NCBI RefSeq assembly: GCF_022829515.1
Contig: NZ_JAKSYL010000223.1
Coordinates: forward strand, 1 to 64,000
Length of the DNA: 64,000 nucleotides
Direction: 5' to 3'
Origin: Methylobacterium sp. J-048
GTDB taxonomy: Bacteria > Pseudomonadota > Alphaproteobacteria > Rhizobiales > Beijerinckiaceae
Both the position numbers and the translations under genes were made by a program. Below, in pieces: positions 53,360 to 62,159 of this stretch. Position 1 is the first letter of the stretch, and every line of letters starts with the position of its first letter. A model generated the notes under the pieces. The model was given only the letters and a program-made list of their open reading frames with translations. It was not told where the DNA came from and ran no database searches.

Positions 53360-55156
53360 TCAGGCCCAGCGAGAACCCCAAGCGCCGAGGGTCGGCTCCC
53401 CCGCTTGGATAAGCGTCTCATCGAGGTTCGGTATCCCTGCGTCGTCGGAGGGGATGCCGATCACCGCCCCGGCCGCCTCCCAATCTGCGTCCCCGTCGGC
53501 TTCCGCCAGGATCTGTCGGTCGAGGCCGGTGACCCGGCCGCGGTCGAGGCGCAAGAACACGCGGCCGGTCTCGGCCCTTGCGAACCGGACCGTGTCCATC
53601 CTGCGCAGGCAGTCGCGCAGGAAGGTCGTGTTGGCTGAGGCCGAAAGATCGACGCCGCGAAACACCTCCTCCGGCGTCCGGGCGAAGATGTCGACCTTGC
53701 GGAACCGGTCGATGTCGATCAGCCCCTTCACGTCGAGGATGTTCAGGACGCCGCCGGCCCCGAACGCGATGGTGCGCGGGCGCTCGCCCTGCGGGACGCT
53801 GTTGTCCAGAAACTCGCAGACGACCTGCTTGTCCCGGGCGAGCGCCCAGTTGAAGAACAGGCGCGGCATGCCGGTATAGGCCTCGACATTGTGGGCCAGC
53901 AGGTCTTCCACGGCCTTGAACCGGCCGAACTGCTCACCGCGCTTATAGGCGCGCTCCACCGTGTCGGCCGGAGGCGTGACCATGAACTGCATGTAGACCC
54001 GCTCGCCGAACCGGGTGAGCAGCTGGCCGCCGCCATCCGAGCCGGCCTCGGCCTGGAAGCTGTCGAACCGGAACCGGTCTATGAGCAGGTTCGAGATCCG
54101 CCGTTCCGCCGCCTTGCGGGTGACGTAGCGGTCGAGCTTCATGTCGATCATCTCGACCTCGTAGCCGGTGAGCGTGCCGGCATACCGGGTGGCCGGGCCG
54201 AGGCTGTCGTAGTCGAGCAAGAACTTGCGCCAGACATCCGGGGTGATGACGGCGAAGTCGGACCACGCCATCCCGAGGCGCCGGGCCAGCCCGAGCTGGT
54301 AGGGGCGGATCGTGCTCTTGCCGGAGGCCGAGGCGCCCTTGACGTTCATCACCACCGGATGGGCCTGCGGGGCGAGGCGCCGGTAGCCGCTTGCCTCGAC
54401 CACGGCGGCGATCCAGGGCTCGATCAACTCGCCGATGCGGCGGCTGCCGTAGCCGTTCGAGACCAGGGTCCCGGCGATGCCGCGCAGCAGGGCGGGGTCG
54501 CGGATCAACGTGTTCTGCCGGGCGAGGATGCCGGAGACGACGCTGCGCAGGGCCTCGCAGGCGGCGATCTCCAGCCCGTCCCCGGCCTGCAGCGCTCGGC
54601 TTTGCCAGGCGTCGAGATGGCCGAGCGCCCGGGTCGCGGGATCCTGGCGGGGCGGTGGGCTGCGCGATGGCGGCCGGCGACCGAGCAGCCGGTCGAGCCA
54701 GCCGCGCTCCCGTGGCGGCGGGGCGGGCGGGTCGTCGAGGATCGCGGCGATCTCACGCTGGAGCACTGCATCGGCCTCGGCCCGAAGCGCGGCCAGGGCG
54801 GCCTCGACTTCACCGAGTCGGGGCTCGATGCCCTCGCGCAGGATGGCCGAGACGATCGACCGGAAATTGACGCCCAGATCGGCGTAGACCGCGCCCACCG
54901 GCACCGACAGGTCGGACATGACCCGGATCAGCACCTCGTGGACGACGAGGCGCCCCGGCCGGATCCGGGTGAGCTGACGGGCCGGCAGCCCGCACAGGTC
55001 GCTCATCTCGAGCGCGTCGCGCAGGGACGTCTCGACGTGCTCGGGCCGGTAGACGGTGATCAGCGGCGTGAAGGCGGCCGGCAGGTCGGACTGGACGCCG
55101 GGATTCCACGGCCCGGCGGTCGTTTCCGGGATGCTGCTGGCTGCCGCTTCCGTCAT
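53360..55156 (-). CDS. Uncharacterised P-loop protein (zeta-toxin-like centre)
   Basis: A 598-residue protein without a recognised name. Residues 150-170 are a Pro/Arg-rich linker that divides it. Walker A is GASASGKS at 274-281 within a strand that reads VVMNVKGASASGKST, followed by RPYQLGLARRLG. This resembles the nucleotide-binding core of the zeta-toxin/kinase class. Many Arg/Tyr-containing helices follow (SDFAVITPDVWRKFLLDYDS; FGRFKAVEDLLAHNVEAYTG), and no DNA-binding or membrane segment is evident. The start at 55156 is chosen because upstream codons lie in a palindromic repeat. No antitoxin gene is adjacent, so a toxin role is not claimed. Confidence 0.7.
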   Translation of the reverse strand: MTEAAASSIPETTAGPWNPGVQSDLPAAFTPLITVYRPEHVETSLRDALEMSDLCGLPARQLTRIRPGRLVVHEVLIRVMSDLSVPVGAVYADLGVNFRSIVSAILREGIEPRLGEVEAALAALRAEADAVLQREIAAILDDPPAPPPRERGWLDRLLGRRPPSRSPPPRQDPATRALGHLDAWQSRALQAGDGLEIAACEALRSVVSGILARQNTLIRDPALLRGIAGTLVSNGYGSRRIGELIEPWIAAVVEASGYRRLAPQAHPVVMNVKGASASGKSTIRPYQLGLARRLGMAWSDFAVITPDVWRKFLLDYDSLGPATRYAGTLTGYEVEMIDMKLDRYVTRKAAERRISNLLIDRFRFDSFQAEAGSDGGGQLLTRFGERVYMQFMVTPPADTVERAYKRGEQFGRFKAVEDLLAHNVEAYTGMPRLFFNWALARDKQVVCEFLDNSVPQGERPRTIAFGAGGVLNILDVKGLIDIDRFRKVDIFARTPEEVFRGVDLSASANTTFLRDCLRRMDTVRFARAETGRVFLRLDRGRVTGLDRQILAEADGDADWEAAGAVIGIPSDDAGIPNLDETLIQAGEPTLGAWGSRWA

Positions 55157-55159
55157 CCG

Positions 55160-55197
55160 CGCATCTCCCTCCCCCGCAAAGGGGGGAGGGAGATGCG
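55160..55197. repeat. GC-rich palindromic repeat, copy B
   Basis: A near-perfect hairpin with 15-base arms: GCATCTCCCTCCCCC and GGGGGAGGGAGATGC around a short loop. The core is shared with the element at 49848-49889. It lies directly upstream of the P-loop protein gene. Confidence 0.78.
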
Positions 55198-55255
55198 TGG
55201 CAGATCCGGAGCGCGAACCGGGCAAAACGACCCCACTCCCGCGGCGAAAAAAACC

Positions 55256-56359
55256 CTAAAAAACCTTCTGGAACCAGCCGCGCGATTCCTGGGTCGTGCC
55301 GCGCTGGATGTCCACCAGCAGGCTGCGCAGGCGGCGGGCCACCGGGCCGGCCACCGCGTCGCCGATGGTGAAATTGTCCTCGCGGCCCTTCACGGTGCCG
55401 ATCGGGGTGATCACCGCGGCGGTGCCGCAGGCGAAGGCCTCGGTCAGCCGGCCGGCGCGGACGTCGGCCCGCCAGGCGTCGATCGTGTAGGGCTCTTCCT
55501 TGACGGTGAGCCCGGCTTCGCGCGCCAGGGTGATCACCGAATCGCGGGTGATGCCGGGCAGGATGCTGTCCGAGAGCGGCGGGGTCAGCAGCGAGCCGTC
55601 CGCGAACACGAAGAACACGTTCATGCCGCCGAGTTCCTCGATGTAGCGGCGCTCGGCCGCGTCGAGGAACACCACCTGCTCGCAGCCCTGGCGCGTGGCC
55701 TCGGCCTGCGCGGCGAGACTCGCCGCGTAGTTGCCGCCGCACTTGGCCGCGCCGGTGCCGCCCGGCGCCGCGCGGGTGAAGTGCTCGGAGAGCCAGACCG
55801 TGACCGTGCCGTTCGGATCCTTGAAGTAGGACCCCACCGCCGAGGCGATGGTGATGAACAGGTATTCCGAGGCCGGCTTGACCCCAAGAAACGCCTCGTT
55901 GGCGATCATGAACGGGCGCAGGTACAGGCTGCCGTCGGGGGTGTCGGGGATCCAGTCGCGGTCGATCTGCACCAGCTTGTGCATGGCCTCGACGAAGGCA
56001 TCCTCGGGGAACGGCGCCATGGCCATGCGCTCGGCCGACAGCCGGAAGCGGCGGGCATTGGCATCGGGGCGGAACAGGGCGGCGCCGCCATCGGTGGTGC
56101 GGTAGGCCTTGAGCCCCTCGAAGATCTCCTGCGCGTAGTGCAGCACCGCGGCGGCGGGATCGAGCGGGATCGCCTCGCGCGCCTGGATCCGCGCGTCGTG
56201 CCAGCCGCGGCCGACCACGTACCGGGCCACCACCATGTGGTCGGTGAACACCTTGCCGAAGCCCGGATTCTCCATCAGGGCGGCCCGCTCGGCACTGGTC
56301 CGGCGGGCGGGATGGGCGTGGGTCTCGAACGTCAGGTCGCTCACGGGTGGGATCCTCAT
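55256..56359 (-). CDS. ilvE: Branched-chain amino acid aminotransferase
   Basis: A 367-residue class IV PLP aminotransferase. PLP Lys is in the GTGAAKCGGNYA segment, and LHYAQEIFEGLKAYRT plus YIEELGGMNVFFVF are family-specific. The length and GGTGAAKCGGNY form match the longer BCAT type. It makes leucine, isoleucine and valine from the corresponding oxo acids. The start at 56359 follows a short leader after the upstream ABC gene's repeats. Confidence 0.95.
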   Translation of the reverse strand: MRIPPVSDLTFETHAHPARRTSAERAALMENPGFGKVFTDHMVVARYVVGRGWHDARIQAREAIPLDPAAAVLHYAQEIFEGLKAYRTTDGGAALFRPDANARRFRLSAERMAMAPFPEDAFVEAMHKLVQIDRDWIPDTPDGSLYLRPFMIANEAFLGVKPASEYLFITIASAVGSYFKDPNGTVTVWLSEHFTRAAPGGTGAAKCGGNYAASLAAQAEATRQGCEQVVFLDAAERRYIEELGGMNVFFVFADGSLLTPPLSDSILPGITRDSVITLAREAGLTVKEEPYTIDAWRADVRAGRLTEAFACGTAAVITPIGTVKGREDNFTIGDAVAGPVARRLRSLLVDIQRGTTQESRGWFQKVF

Positions 56360-56515
56360 AGACTCAAGCCCTTATGCCGCGCTCCGGCGGACGAATCTAC
56401 GGAGCACGCGCATGCCTATGGTGTCGCTGATGCCTTGTCGGCAGCTTGTGCCGCCGGTGCCTCACGCTGCCGGCTACGAGGTTTGCGAGTCGATCTGTGA
56501 TGTCCGCGACGCGCT

Positions 56516-56612
56516 CCCTCTCCCGAGCGGGAGAGGGTTGGGGTGAGGGGTCAGGTCTCTCCGGAAAGGTCGCACCCCTCACCCTGTCCCTCTCCCGCAC
56601 GGGAGAGGGGAC
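56516..56612. repeat. Pair of GC-rich palindromes at the 3' end of the ABC exporter gene
   Basis: Two hairpins: CCCTCTCCCGAGCGGGAGAGGG-type (56516-56537, short arms CCCTCTCCCG/CGGGAGAGGG) and GTCCCTCTCCC/GGGAGAGGGGAC (56586-56612), linked by complementary GGGTGAGGGG/CCCCTCACCC segments. It is a composite dispersed repeat. The last ~20 codons of the ABC exporter lie inside it. Confidence 0.78.
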
Positions 56613-58404
56613 CCGAGCCTCGTCCAGCACTGAATGAGTCCGGTCGCGCGGGAGGCGCCGGCTCCGACAGCTGCATCCGGTGCAGGCGGGCATAGGCGCC
56701 GCCGGCCGCGATCAGGTCGTCGTGCCGGCCGGTCTCGATGACGCGGCCGGCCTCCATCACGGCGATCCGGTCGGCCTCGCGCACCGTCGAGAGGCGGTGG
56801 GCGATCACCAGGGTGGTGCGGCCGCGCATCAGCCGGGTCAGCGCTTCCTGGACGAGGCGCTCGGATTCGGAGTCGAGGGCCGAAGTCGCCTCGTCGAGGA
56901 GCAGGATCGGCGCGTCCTTGAGGAAGGCGCGGGCCAGCGCGACCCGCTGGCGCTCGCCGCCGGAGAGGCGGTTGCCGGCCGGGCCGACCCGGAACGCGTA
57001 GCCCTCCGGCAGGGCGGTGACGAAGTCGTGAGCGGCCGCGGCGCGGGCGGCCGACTCGATCTCGGCCGGGCTCGCCCCGGGGCGGCCGAAGCCGATGTTG
57101 GCCGCGACCGTGTCGTCGAACAGCACCACCTCCTGCGAGACCACCGCGACGGCGGCGCGAAGCGAGGCGAGCGTCACGGCGCGCACGTCCTGCCCGTCGA
57201 TGGTGACCCGCCCGGCGGTGACGTCGTAGAGCCGCGGCACGAGGTTGAGCAGCGAGGATTTCCCCGATCCCGAGCGCCCGACGAGGGCGGTGGCCGCGCC
57301 CGCGGGAACGGTGAGGTCGATCCCTTCCAGGGCCGGCGCGTCCGGGCGGTATCGGAACTGCACGCCCTCGAACCGGATCTCCCCGGCGGTGACGGCGAGC
57401 GGCGCCGCGCCGGGTGCCTCGCGGATCTGGGGCGCCTCGTCCATCACGTCGAAGTAGCGCCGCAAAGCCGCCGCCGCCTCCTGCAGGATGGCGTTGAGGT
57501 TGCCCAAAGCCCGGGCCGGCTGGGCGGCGAGCAGCAGGGCAGCCACGTAGCCGGTGAAGTCGCCCACCGTCCGCTCACCGGCCAGCACCCGCTGCCCGAC
57601 CAGGACCAGCACGCCCGCCACCGCGATGCCGCCGCCCACCTCCAGCAGCGGGTCGAGGCGCCCGCGCGCGTTGGCGGCCTTCATCTTGAGGCGGCGCACC
57701 TCGTCGAGCGCCTCGGCCGCCCGACCCTTGAGGTAGCCCTCCATCGCGTAGGTCTTGGCGACCCGGGCGCCCTGGAGGCTCTCGGAGATCAGGCTTGCGG
57801 TGGCGCCCATCTGCTCCTGGGTCGTGGTCGAGACCCGCCGGAGCTTCTTGCCGATCCGCCCGATCGGCCCGGCCACGAACGGCACCGTCAGGCCGGCGAC
57901 CAGGGTCAGGACCGGGTCCATCCAGATCAGCGCCGCGACCAGACCGATCAGCATGGCGATGTCGCGCAGCAGCACCGTGGAGATGCGGGTCAGCGCCTCC
58001 TTGATGAAGGCGAAATCGGTGGTGAAGCGCTGGGTAAGCGCCGCCGGGCTCTCGCGGCCGAGCTGCGCCAGGTCGGATTCGATCAGGTGGCCGTAGAGCG
58101 CCGCCTGCATGTCGGCCTCCACCCGGGTGACGACCCGGTTGGTCAGCACCGTCTGGCCGAACAGCGAGAAGCCGCGCAAGGCCGTGACCACGATCACCAC
58201 CAGCGGCCCGTAGGCGATCGCCGCCGCGTCCTTGCGGTCGAAGGCGTCGAAGGCGGCCTTGATCAGCGCCGGGTACAGCCCGGTCGAGCCGCCCACCAGC
58301 GCGATCAGCACCAGCACCACGGCGAGCGTCGCACGATGGGGATAGAGCCAGGTGCGCCACAGGCGGACGAGGAGGGGGAAGGTGTCGCCGGGGAGGCGCG
58401 CCAT
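56551..58404 (-). CDS. MsbA-like ABC exporter (fused membrane and ATPase)
   Basis: A 617-residue half-transporter: a six-helix membrane domain (residues about 20-310) and an ATPase with Walker A LVGRSGSGKSSLLN, signature LSGGERQRVALARA and Walker B ILLLDEATSALDS, then an H-loop in LVIAHRLST. It is of the lipid A/multidrug exporter type. The start at 58404 (MARLPGD) is preferred. The final 22 residues, rich in Gly and Glu (RAGEGQGEGCDLSG), are encoded by a palindromic repeat and are unlike the family, so the true end may have been altered. Confidence 0.92.
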   Translation of the reverse strand: MARLPGDTFPLLVRLWRTWLYPHRATLAVVLVLIALVGGSTGLYPALIKAAFDAFDRKDAAAIAYGPLVVIVVTALRGFSLFGQTVLTNRVVTRVEADMQAALYGHLIESDLAQLGRESPAALTQRFTTDFAFIKEALTRISTVLLRDIAMLIGLVAALIWMDPVLTLVAGLTVPFVAGPIGRIGKKLRRVSTTTQEQMGATASLISESLQGARVAKTYAMEGYLKGRAAEALDEVRRLKMKAANARGRLDPLLEVGGGIAVAGVLVLVGQRVLAGERTVGDFTGYVAALLLAAQPARALGNLNAILQEAAAALRRYFDVMDEAPQIREAPGAAPLAVTAGEIRFEGVQFRYRPDAPALEGIDLTVPAGAATALVGRSGSGKSSLLNLVPRLYDVTAGRVTIDGQDVRAVTLASLRAAVAVVSQEVVLFDDTVAANIGFGRPGASPAEIESAARAAAAHDFVTALPEGYAFRVGPAGNRLSGGERQRVALARAFLKDAPILLLDEATSALDSESERLVQEALTRLMRGRTTLVIAHRLSTVREADRIAVMEAGRVIETGRHDDLIAAGGAYARLHRMQLSEPAPPARPDSFSAGRGSGPLSRAGEGQGEGCDLSGET

Positions 58405-58516
58405 GGAGCTTACCGGTTGGGTCCTGTCACCGGGCTCCCTGGGGCAGAATGCGCGGCGGCAGCGGTTTGCAGCCGCCGTCGCCACGGATCAAGGTCTTTG
58501 CTCTCAAGCCCCGCGC

Positions 58517-59038
58517 TCAGCGGTCGTTGCCGCCCGGGCCGTGCTCGTCGTCGCGGTGGTGATGCCAGCCGCCATGGCGATGGCCGCCCATCGGGCGGGC
58601 CAGGATCATCGCGCGCCGCTTCTGGCCCTCGTCCAGGCTGGCGTAGAGCGGCTGCGAGGCGTCGGCGAGCTTGCGCAGGGCTTCGCCCCGGGCGGTCGTC
58701 GCATCCGCCATGGCCCGAAGGGCCGCCGGCGCGTCGTCGGACATCTTCGGGCGATCGCGCATCGCCTCGCGGCGCTGCTGGCGCAGCTTGACCATGTCGC
58801 GCAGTGCGGTCTCGACCGGCGGCCACAGCTTCTCCTGGTCGGCATTGAGTTTCAGGCCGGCATGCAGGCCGGCGATGCGGGCATCCGCGAAGGCGGCCCG
58901 ATCCTCGGGGCTGAGGGCACTCCAATGCCCGTGCCCGCGAAAACCCTCGGGACCGCGGTCGCGCGCGGCGGCCGCGCCGACGAGGCCCAGGCCGAGGGCG
59001 CCGGTGACGAGAATGGCGGCTCTCAAACGTCGGGACAT
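58517..59038 (-). CDS. Spy/CpxP-like periplasmic protein
   Basis: A 173-residue secreted protein with a signal peptide ending AAAARD. The helical part has an LTPxQ-like DQEKLWPP segment (residues 69-76), as in the Spy/CpxP family of chaperone-like stress proteins, and a His-rich tail (GGHRHGGWHHHRDDEHG) that may bind metal. The start at 59038 has GGAG six bases upstream; ATG 59050 is in frame. It is divergent from the ZnuA-like gene. Confidence 0.82.
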   Translation of the reverse strand: MSRRLRAAILVTGALGLGLVGAAAARDRGPEGFRGHGHWSALSPEDRAAFADARIAGLHAGLKLNADQEKLWPPVETALRDMVKLRQQRREAMRDRPKMSDDAPAALRAMADATTARGEALRKLADASQPLYASLDEGQKRRAMILARPMGGHRHGGWHHHRDDEHGPGGNDR

Positions 59039-59128
59039 GACATTCTCCATCTCACGCTCGGCCGCCGCGGCGATGAACTCGACGGCCCACGATCCGCATC
59101 AGGCGCCGGCCGTGTATCCCGCTTGTGT

Positions 59129-59145
59129 ATGTAACACTGTTACAT
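59129..59145. promoter_or_regulatory. Operator-like palindrome, Zur-type candidate
   Basis: ATGTAAC-N3-GTTACAT, a perfect 7-base inverted repeat, 40 bases before the ZnuA-like start and about 90 bases from the Spy-like start. Its A/T-rich GTAAC form is close to alphaproteobacterial Zur boxes. The divergent genes both look metal-related, so shared zinc control is plausible. Confidence 0.6.
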
Positions 59146-59184
59146 TACCGGTACCGCGACCCCGGTGGATTGGGAGGACAACAC

Positions 59185-60123
59185 GTGCGCGGGACGGTTC
59201 GGTTGGCATGGCTCGCGGGCCTCGCCCTGTGGCTCAGCGTGTCGCTCCCGGCCTGGGCGGTCCCGGACGGCGAAAAAGTCCGTGCGGTGGCGAGCTTCTC
59301 GATCCTGGGCGATCTCGTGCGCGCCGTCGGCGGCCCACACGTGGCGGTGACGAATCTGGTCGGCCCCGATTCCGACGCGCACGGCTTCAGCCCGTCCCCG
59401 GCCGACGCCAAGACGCTGGCGACGGCCGACATCGTGTTCGTCAACGGCCTCGTGCTCGAAGGCTGGCTCGACCGGCTGATCCGGGCGTCCGGCACCCGCG
59501 CGCCGATCGTCGTCGCCTCCGCGGGGGTGAAGACGATCGCCGCCCTGCACGATCACGCCCACGCCGACGGCGGCCACGACCACGACGACCATGCGGTCGA
59601 CCCGCATGCCTGGCAGAGCGTCGCCAACGTGCGGATCTACGTCGCCAACATCCGCGACGGCCTGGCGAAGGTGGACCCGGCCCACGCGGATTCCTACCGG
59701 ACGGCGGCCGAGGCCTACACGGCGCAGCTCAACGCCCTCGACCAGGCCGTGCGCCAGGCGGTGGAACGAATCCCGCCGGAGAACCGGCGGATCATCACCA
59801 CCCACGACGCCTTCGGGTACTTCGCCGCCGCCTACGGCCTGCGCTTCATCGCACCCCAGGGCGTGTCCACCGACAGCGAGGCCAGCCCGCGCGATGTCGC
59901 GGCGATCATCCGGCAGATCCGCCGGGACAAGGTGCCGGCGGTGTTCCTGGAGAATATCAGCGACCCGCGGCAGATGGCGCTGATCGCCCGCGAGGGCGGC
60001 GCCCGGATCGGCGGCAAGGTCTATTCCGACGCCCTGTCGGGACCGGACGGTCCGGCCGCGACCTATCTCGACATGATGCGCGCGAACCTGCGGGCGTTCG
60101 ACGCGGCGCTCGCCCCGGGCTGA
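59185..60123 (+). CDS. Metal ABC transporter substrate-binding protein (ZnuA/AztC-like)
   Basis: A 312-residue periplasmic zinc- or manganese-binding protein (TroA fold). A signal peptide ends near PAWA. Visible metal ligands include the early His of SDAHGFSPS, a His-rich loop (HDHAHADGGHDHDDHAVD) and the second His in DPHAWQ; TTHDAFGYFA and the ISDPRQ segment complete the family pattern. The start is the GTG at 59185, preceded by GGGAGGA. No ATPase or permease gene is adjacent. A palindrome at 59129-59145 may control it. Confidence 0.9.
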   Translation: MRGTVRLAWLAGLALWLSVSLPAWAVPDGEKVRAVASFSILGDLVRAVGGPHVAVTNLVGPDSDAHGFSPSPADAKTLATADIVFVNGLVLEGWLDRLIRASGTRAPIVVASAGVKTIAALHDHAHADGGHDHDDHAVDPHAWQSVANVRIYVANIRDGLAKVDPAHADSYRTAAEAYTAQLNALDQAVRQAVERIPPENRRIITTHDAFGYFAAAYGLRFIAPQGVSTDSEASPRDVAAIIRQIRRDKVPAVFLENISDPRQMALIAREGGARIGGKVYSDALSGPDGPAATYLDMMRANLRAFDAALAPG

Positions 60124-60320
60124 GGCTCCGCATCCCCGGCTTTCCCGAACCGATCCCCCGGGGGGGCTCAACCGGAGCGTGCATAAAACCGCATTCTTTC
60201 CCGCCGCGGGAATGACATAGCGTAAACCGCCGGTTAAGAGGCCGCCTCTACCCTGATACGAAACGGGTGCCAGCCGATCCTCGTACCCGAGGGCTCGGGT
60301 CCTTGGGGCCTGGCGGGAGC

Positions 60321-60368
60321 GCGTGGCTCGGAGATCGCGTGGCTGGGAGTTCGCGTGGCTTGGGGGCC
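60321..60368 (+). repeat. Three 16-base tandem repeats carrying RBS and GTG
   Basis: Three copies start at 60321, 60337 and 60353, each beginning GCGTGGCT. Copies 1 and 2 agree at 14 of 16 positions, copies 2 and 3 at 12. Each carries GGAG-like sequence a few bases before the next GTG. The GTGs at 60323, 60339 and 60355 are in three different frames; only the third reads the heparinase frame. Confidence 0.8.
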
Positions 60369-62091
60369 TGACCGCTGGCGCTTCTACCGGCTCGTGGCGC
60401 GCGAGACCGCGCGGACCCTGCGAGCGGTCGGCGCCAGCCTCACCGCTTCGCCCGACATCCTGGCACGGATGCGGGTCACCGCGCTGGTGATCGCGCCGCA
60501 TGACCTGCGCACCTCCGACGCGACGTTTGCGGACGACATCTATGCCGGCCTGTTCGTGTTCGCCGGGCGGTCGCTCGCGGCGAGCGGCGGCTCGCCGTTC
60601 GACTACGCCCCGCCCTCGCCGGAATGGGCCGACGAGCTCTACGGCTTCGGCTGGCTGCGCCACCTGCGGGCGGCCGACACGGCTTTGGCCCGGGCCAACG
60701 CCCGCGCCTTCGTGGCCGATTTCATCGTCGGCCGGGGCGATCCGGCTTTGGCCCGCCACACCCCGGTGGCGGCCCGGCGGCTGATCTCGTTCCTGTGCCA
60801 GTCGCCCCTCGTGCTCGAGGGGGCCGACCACACCTTCTACCAGAACTTCCTGAAGGCCATCGCCCGCAACGCCCAGCAGCTGGAGCGCGACCTGCGGCGG
60901 GGCGTGCCGCCGCAATGGCGCCTGAACGCCGCCGTGGCGCTCTGCTACGCCGGCCTGTGCTGCGACGGCATCCAGCCGATCCTGCGCCGAGCGACCCGGA
61001 TCCTGTCGCGGGAGCTCGACCGCCAGATCCTCACCGACGGCGGCCACCGCTCCCGCGACGCGCGCTTCGCCATGGAGCTGCTGCTCGATCTCCTGCCCCT
61101 GCGCCAGAGCTATCTCAGCCGCAGCGTCGAGCCCCCCGCCGCGCTGCTGCGGGCGGTGGACCGGATGCTGCCGCTGCTGCGGCTGCTCCGCCATCCGGAC
61201 GCCTCGCTGAGCCATTTCAACGGCATGGGCGCCACCGACGCCGACCATCTCGCGACGCTGCTGGTCTATGACGGCGCGCTCGCCCGGCCGATGATGCACG
61301 CGCCGAATTCCGGCTACGAGCGCCTGGAGGGCGGCCGGGTCGTGGTGGTCGCCGATGTCGGCAAGAGCCCGCCGCTGCCCTACGCGATCAATGCCGGGGC
61401 GGGCTGCCTCGCCTTCGAGATGTCGAGCGGGCCGCAGCGGATCGTGGTCAATTGCGGCCTGCCGGCCAGCGGGCCGGACCTGCGGCTGCTGGCCCGGTCC
61501 ACCCCGGCCCATTCCACGGCGAGCGTCGCCCACGCCTCCTCCTGCCGCTTCCTCACCGTCACCGGCTGGTGGGGCGAGCGCATCGTGGCCGCGTGGCTGA
61601 TCCGCCGCCGCGGCGCCGTGATCCTGCGCGGCCCGGCCGCGGTGGCGGCCGAACGTGTGGAGGAGGACGACAGCGTCGTGCTCGCCGCCCGGCATGACGG
61701 CTACGCACAGGATTTCGGCATCGTGCACGAGCGGCGCTGGCAGCTGTTTCCCGCCGATGCGCGGTTGGAGGGCCGCGACGCCTTCCTGCGCCAGGGCAAG
61801 GGCCGGGTGCGCGGCCACGATGTGGCGATCCGCTTCCATCTGCATCCCGGCATCGCCGTGCGCGGCGTGCCCGAGGGGCTCGAACTCGCGTCCGCGCTCG
61901 GCGAGGTCTGGGTGTTCCGGGCGTCCGGGGCCGAGATCGCGCTGGAGGAGAGCGTCTACTTTTCCGGTCTCACCGGGCCGCGCCGCACCGACCAGATCGT
62001 GCTGCATCTGCGCGTCTCCGAGGATGTCGAGGTGCGCTGGAGCTTCGCGCGCCTGGCCTCGGCGCCGATGCGGGGGGCGACGGCTCCCTGA
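60355..62091 (+). CDS. Heparinase II/III family protein
   Basis: A 578-residue protein. The first part is an all-helical alpha/alpha toroid, and the second part, with [24 protein letters not shown] and [12 protein letters not shown], is the beta-sandwich of Hepar_II_III-type polysaccharide lyases. In Hyphomicrobiales such genes commonly precede purH, as here. The substrate is not known and catalytic residues were not verified. The GTG start at 60355 is the third copy of a tandem 16-base repeat; alternatives in other frames are not supported. Confidence 0.82.
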   Translation: MAWGPDRWRFYRLVARETARTLRAVGASLTASPDILARMRVTALVIAPHDLRTSDATFADDIYAGLFVFAGRSLAASGGSPFDYAPPSPEWADELYGFGWLRHLRAADTALARANARAFVADFIVGRGDPALARHTPVAARRLISFLCQSPLVLEGADHTFYQNFLKAIARNAQQLERDLRRGVPPQWRLNAAVALCYAGLCCDGIQPILRRATRILSRELDRQILTDGGHRSRDARFAMELLLDLLPLRQSYLSRSVEPPAALLRAVDRMLPLLRLLRHPDASLSHFNGMGATDADHLATLLVYDGALARPMMHAPNSGYERLEGGRVVVVADVGKSPPLPYAINAGAGCLAFEMSSGPQRIVVNCGLPASGPDLRLLARSTPAHSTASVAHASSCRFLTVTGWWGERIVAAWLIRRRGAVILRGPAAVAAERVEEDDSVVLAARHDGYAQDFGIVHERRWQLFPADARLEGRDAFLRQGKGRVRGHDVAIRFHLHPGIAVRGVPEGLELASALGEVWVFRASGAEIALEESVYFSGLTGPRRTDQIVLHLRVSEDVEVRWSFARLASAPMRGATAP

Positions 62092-62159
62092 TCCCGGCTG
62101 GCCCCGCGCCCCGGTTCCATGCTACCGCGCGCCGAAATCTCAAGGTTCGGCAAGCAGCT

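Noticed and set aside
59140-62007. 955-codon minus-strand open frame over the ZnuA-like and heparinase genes
   Set aside because: It is antisense to two recognised genes and shows only low-complexity Arg/Gln/Gly sequence.
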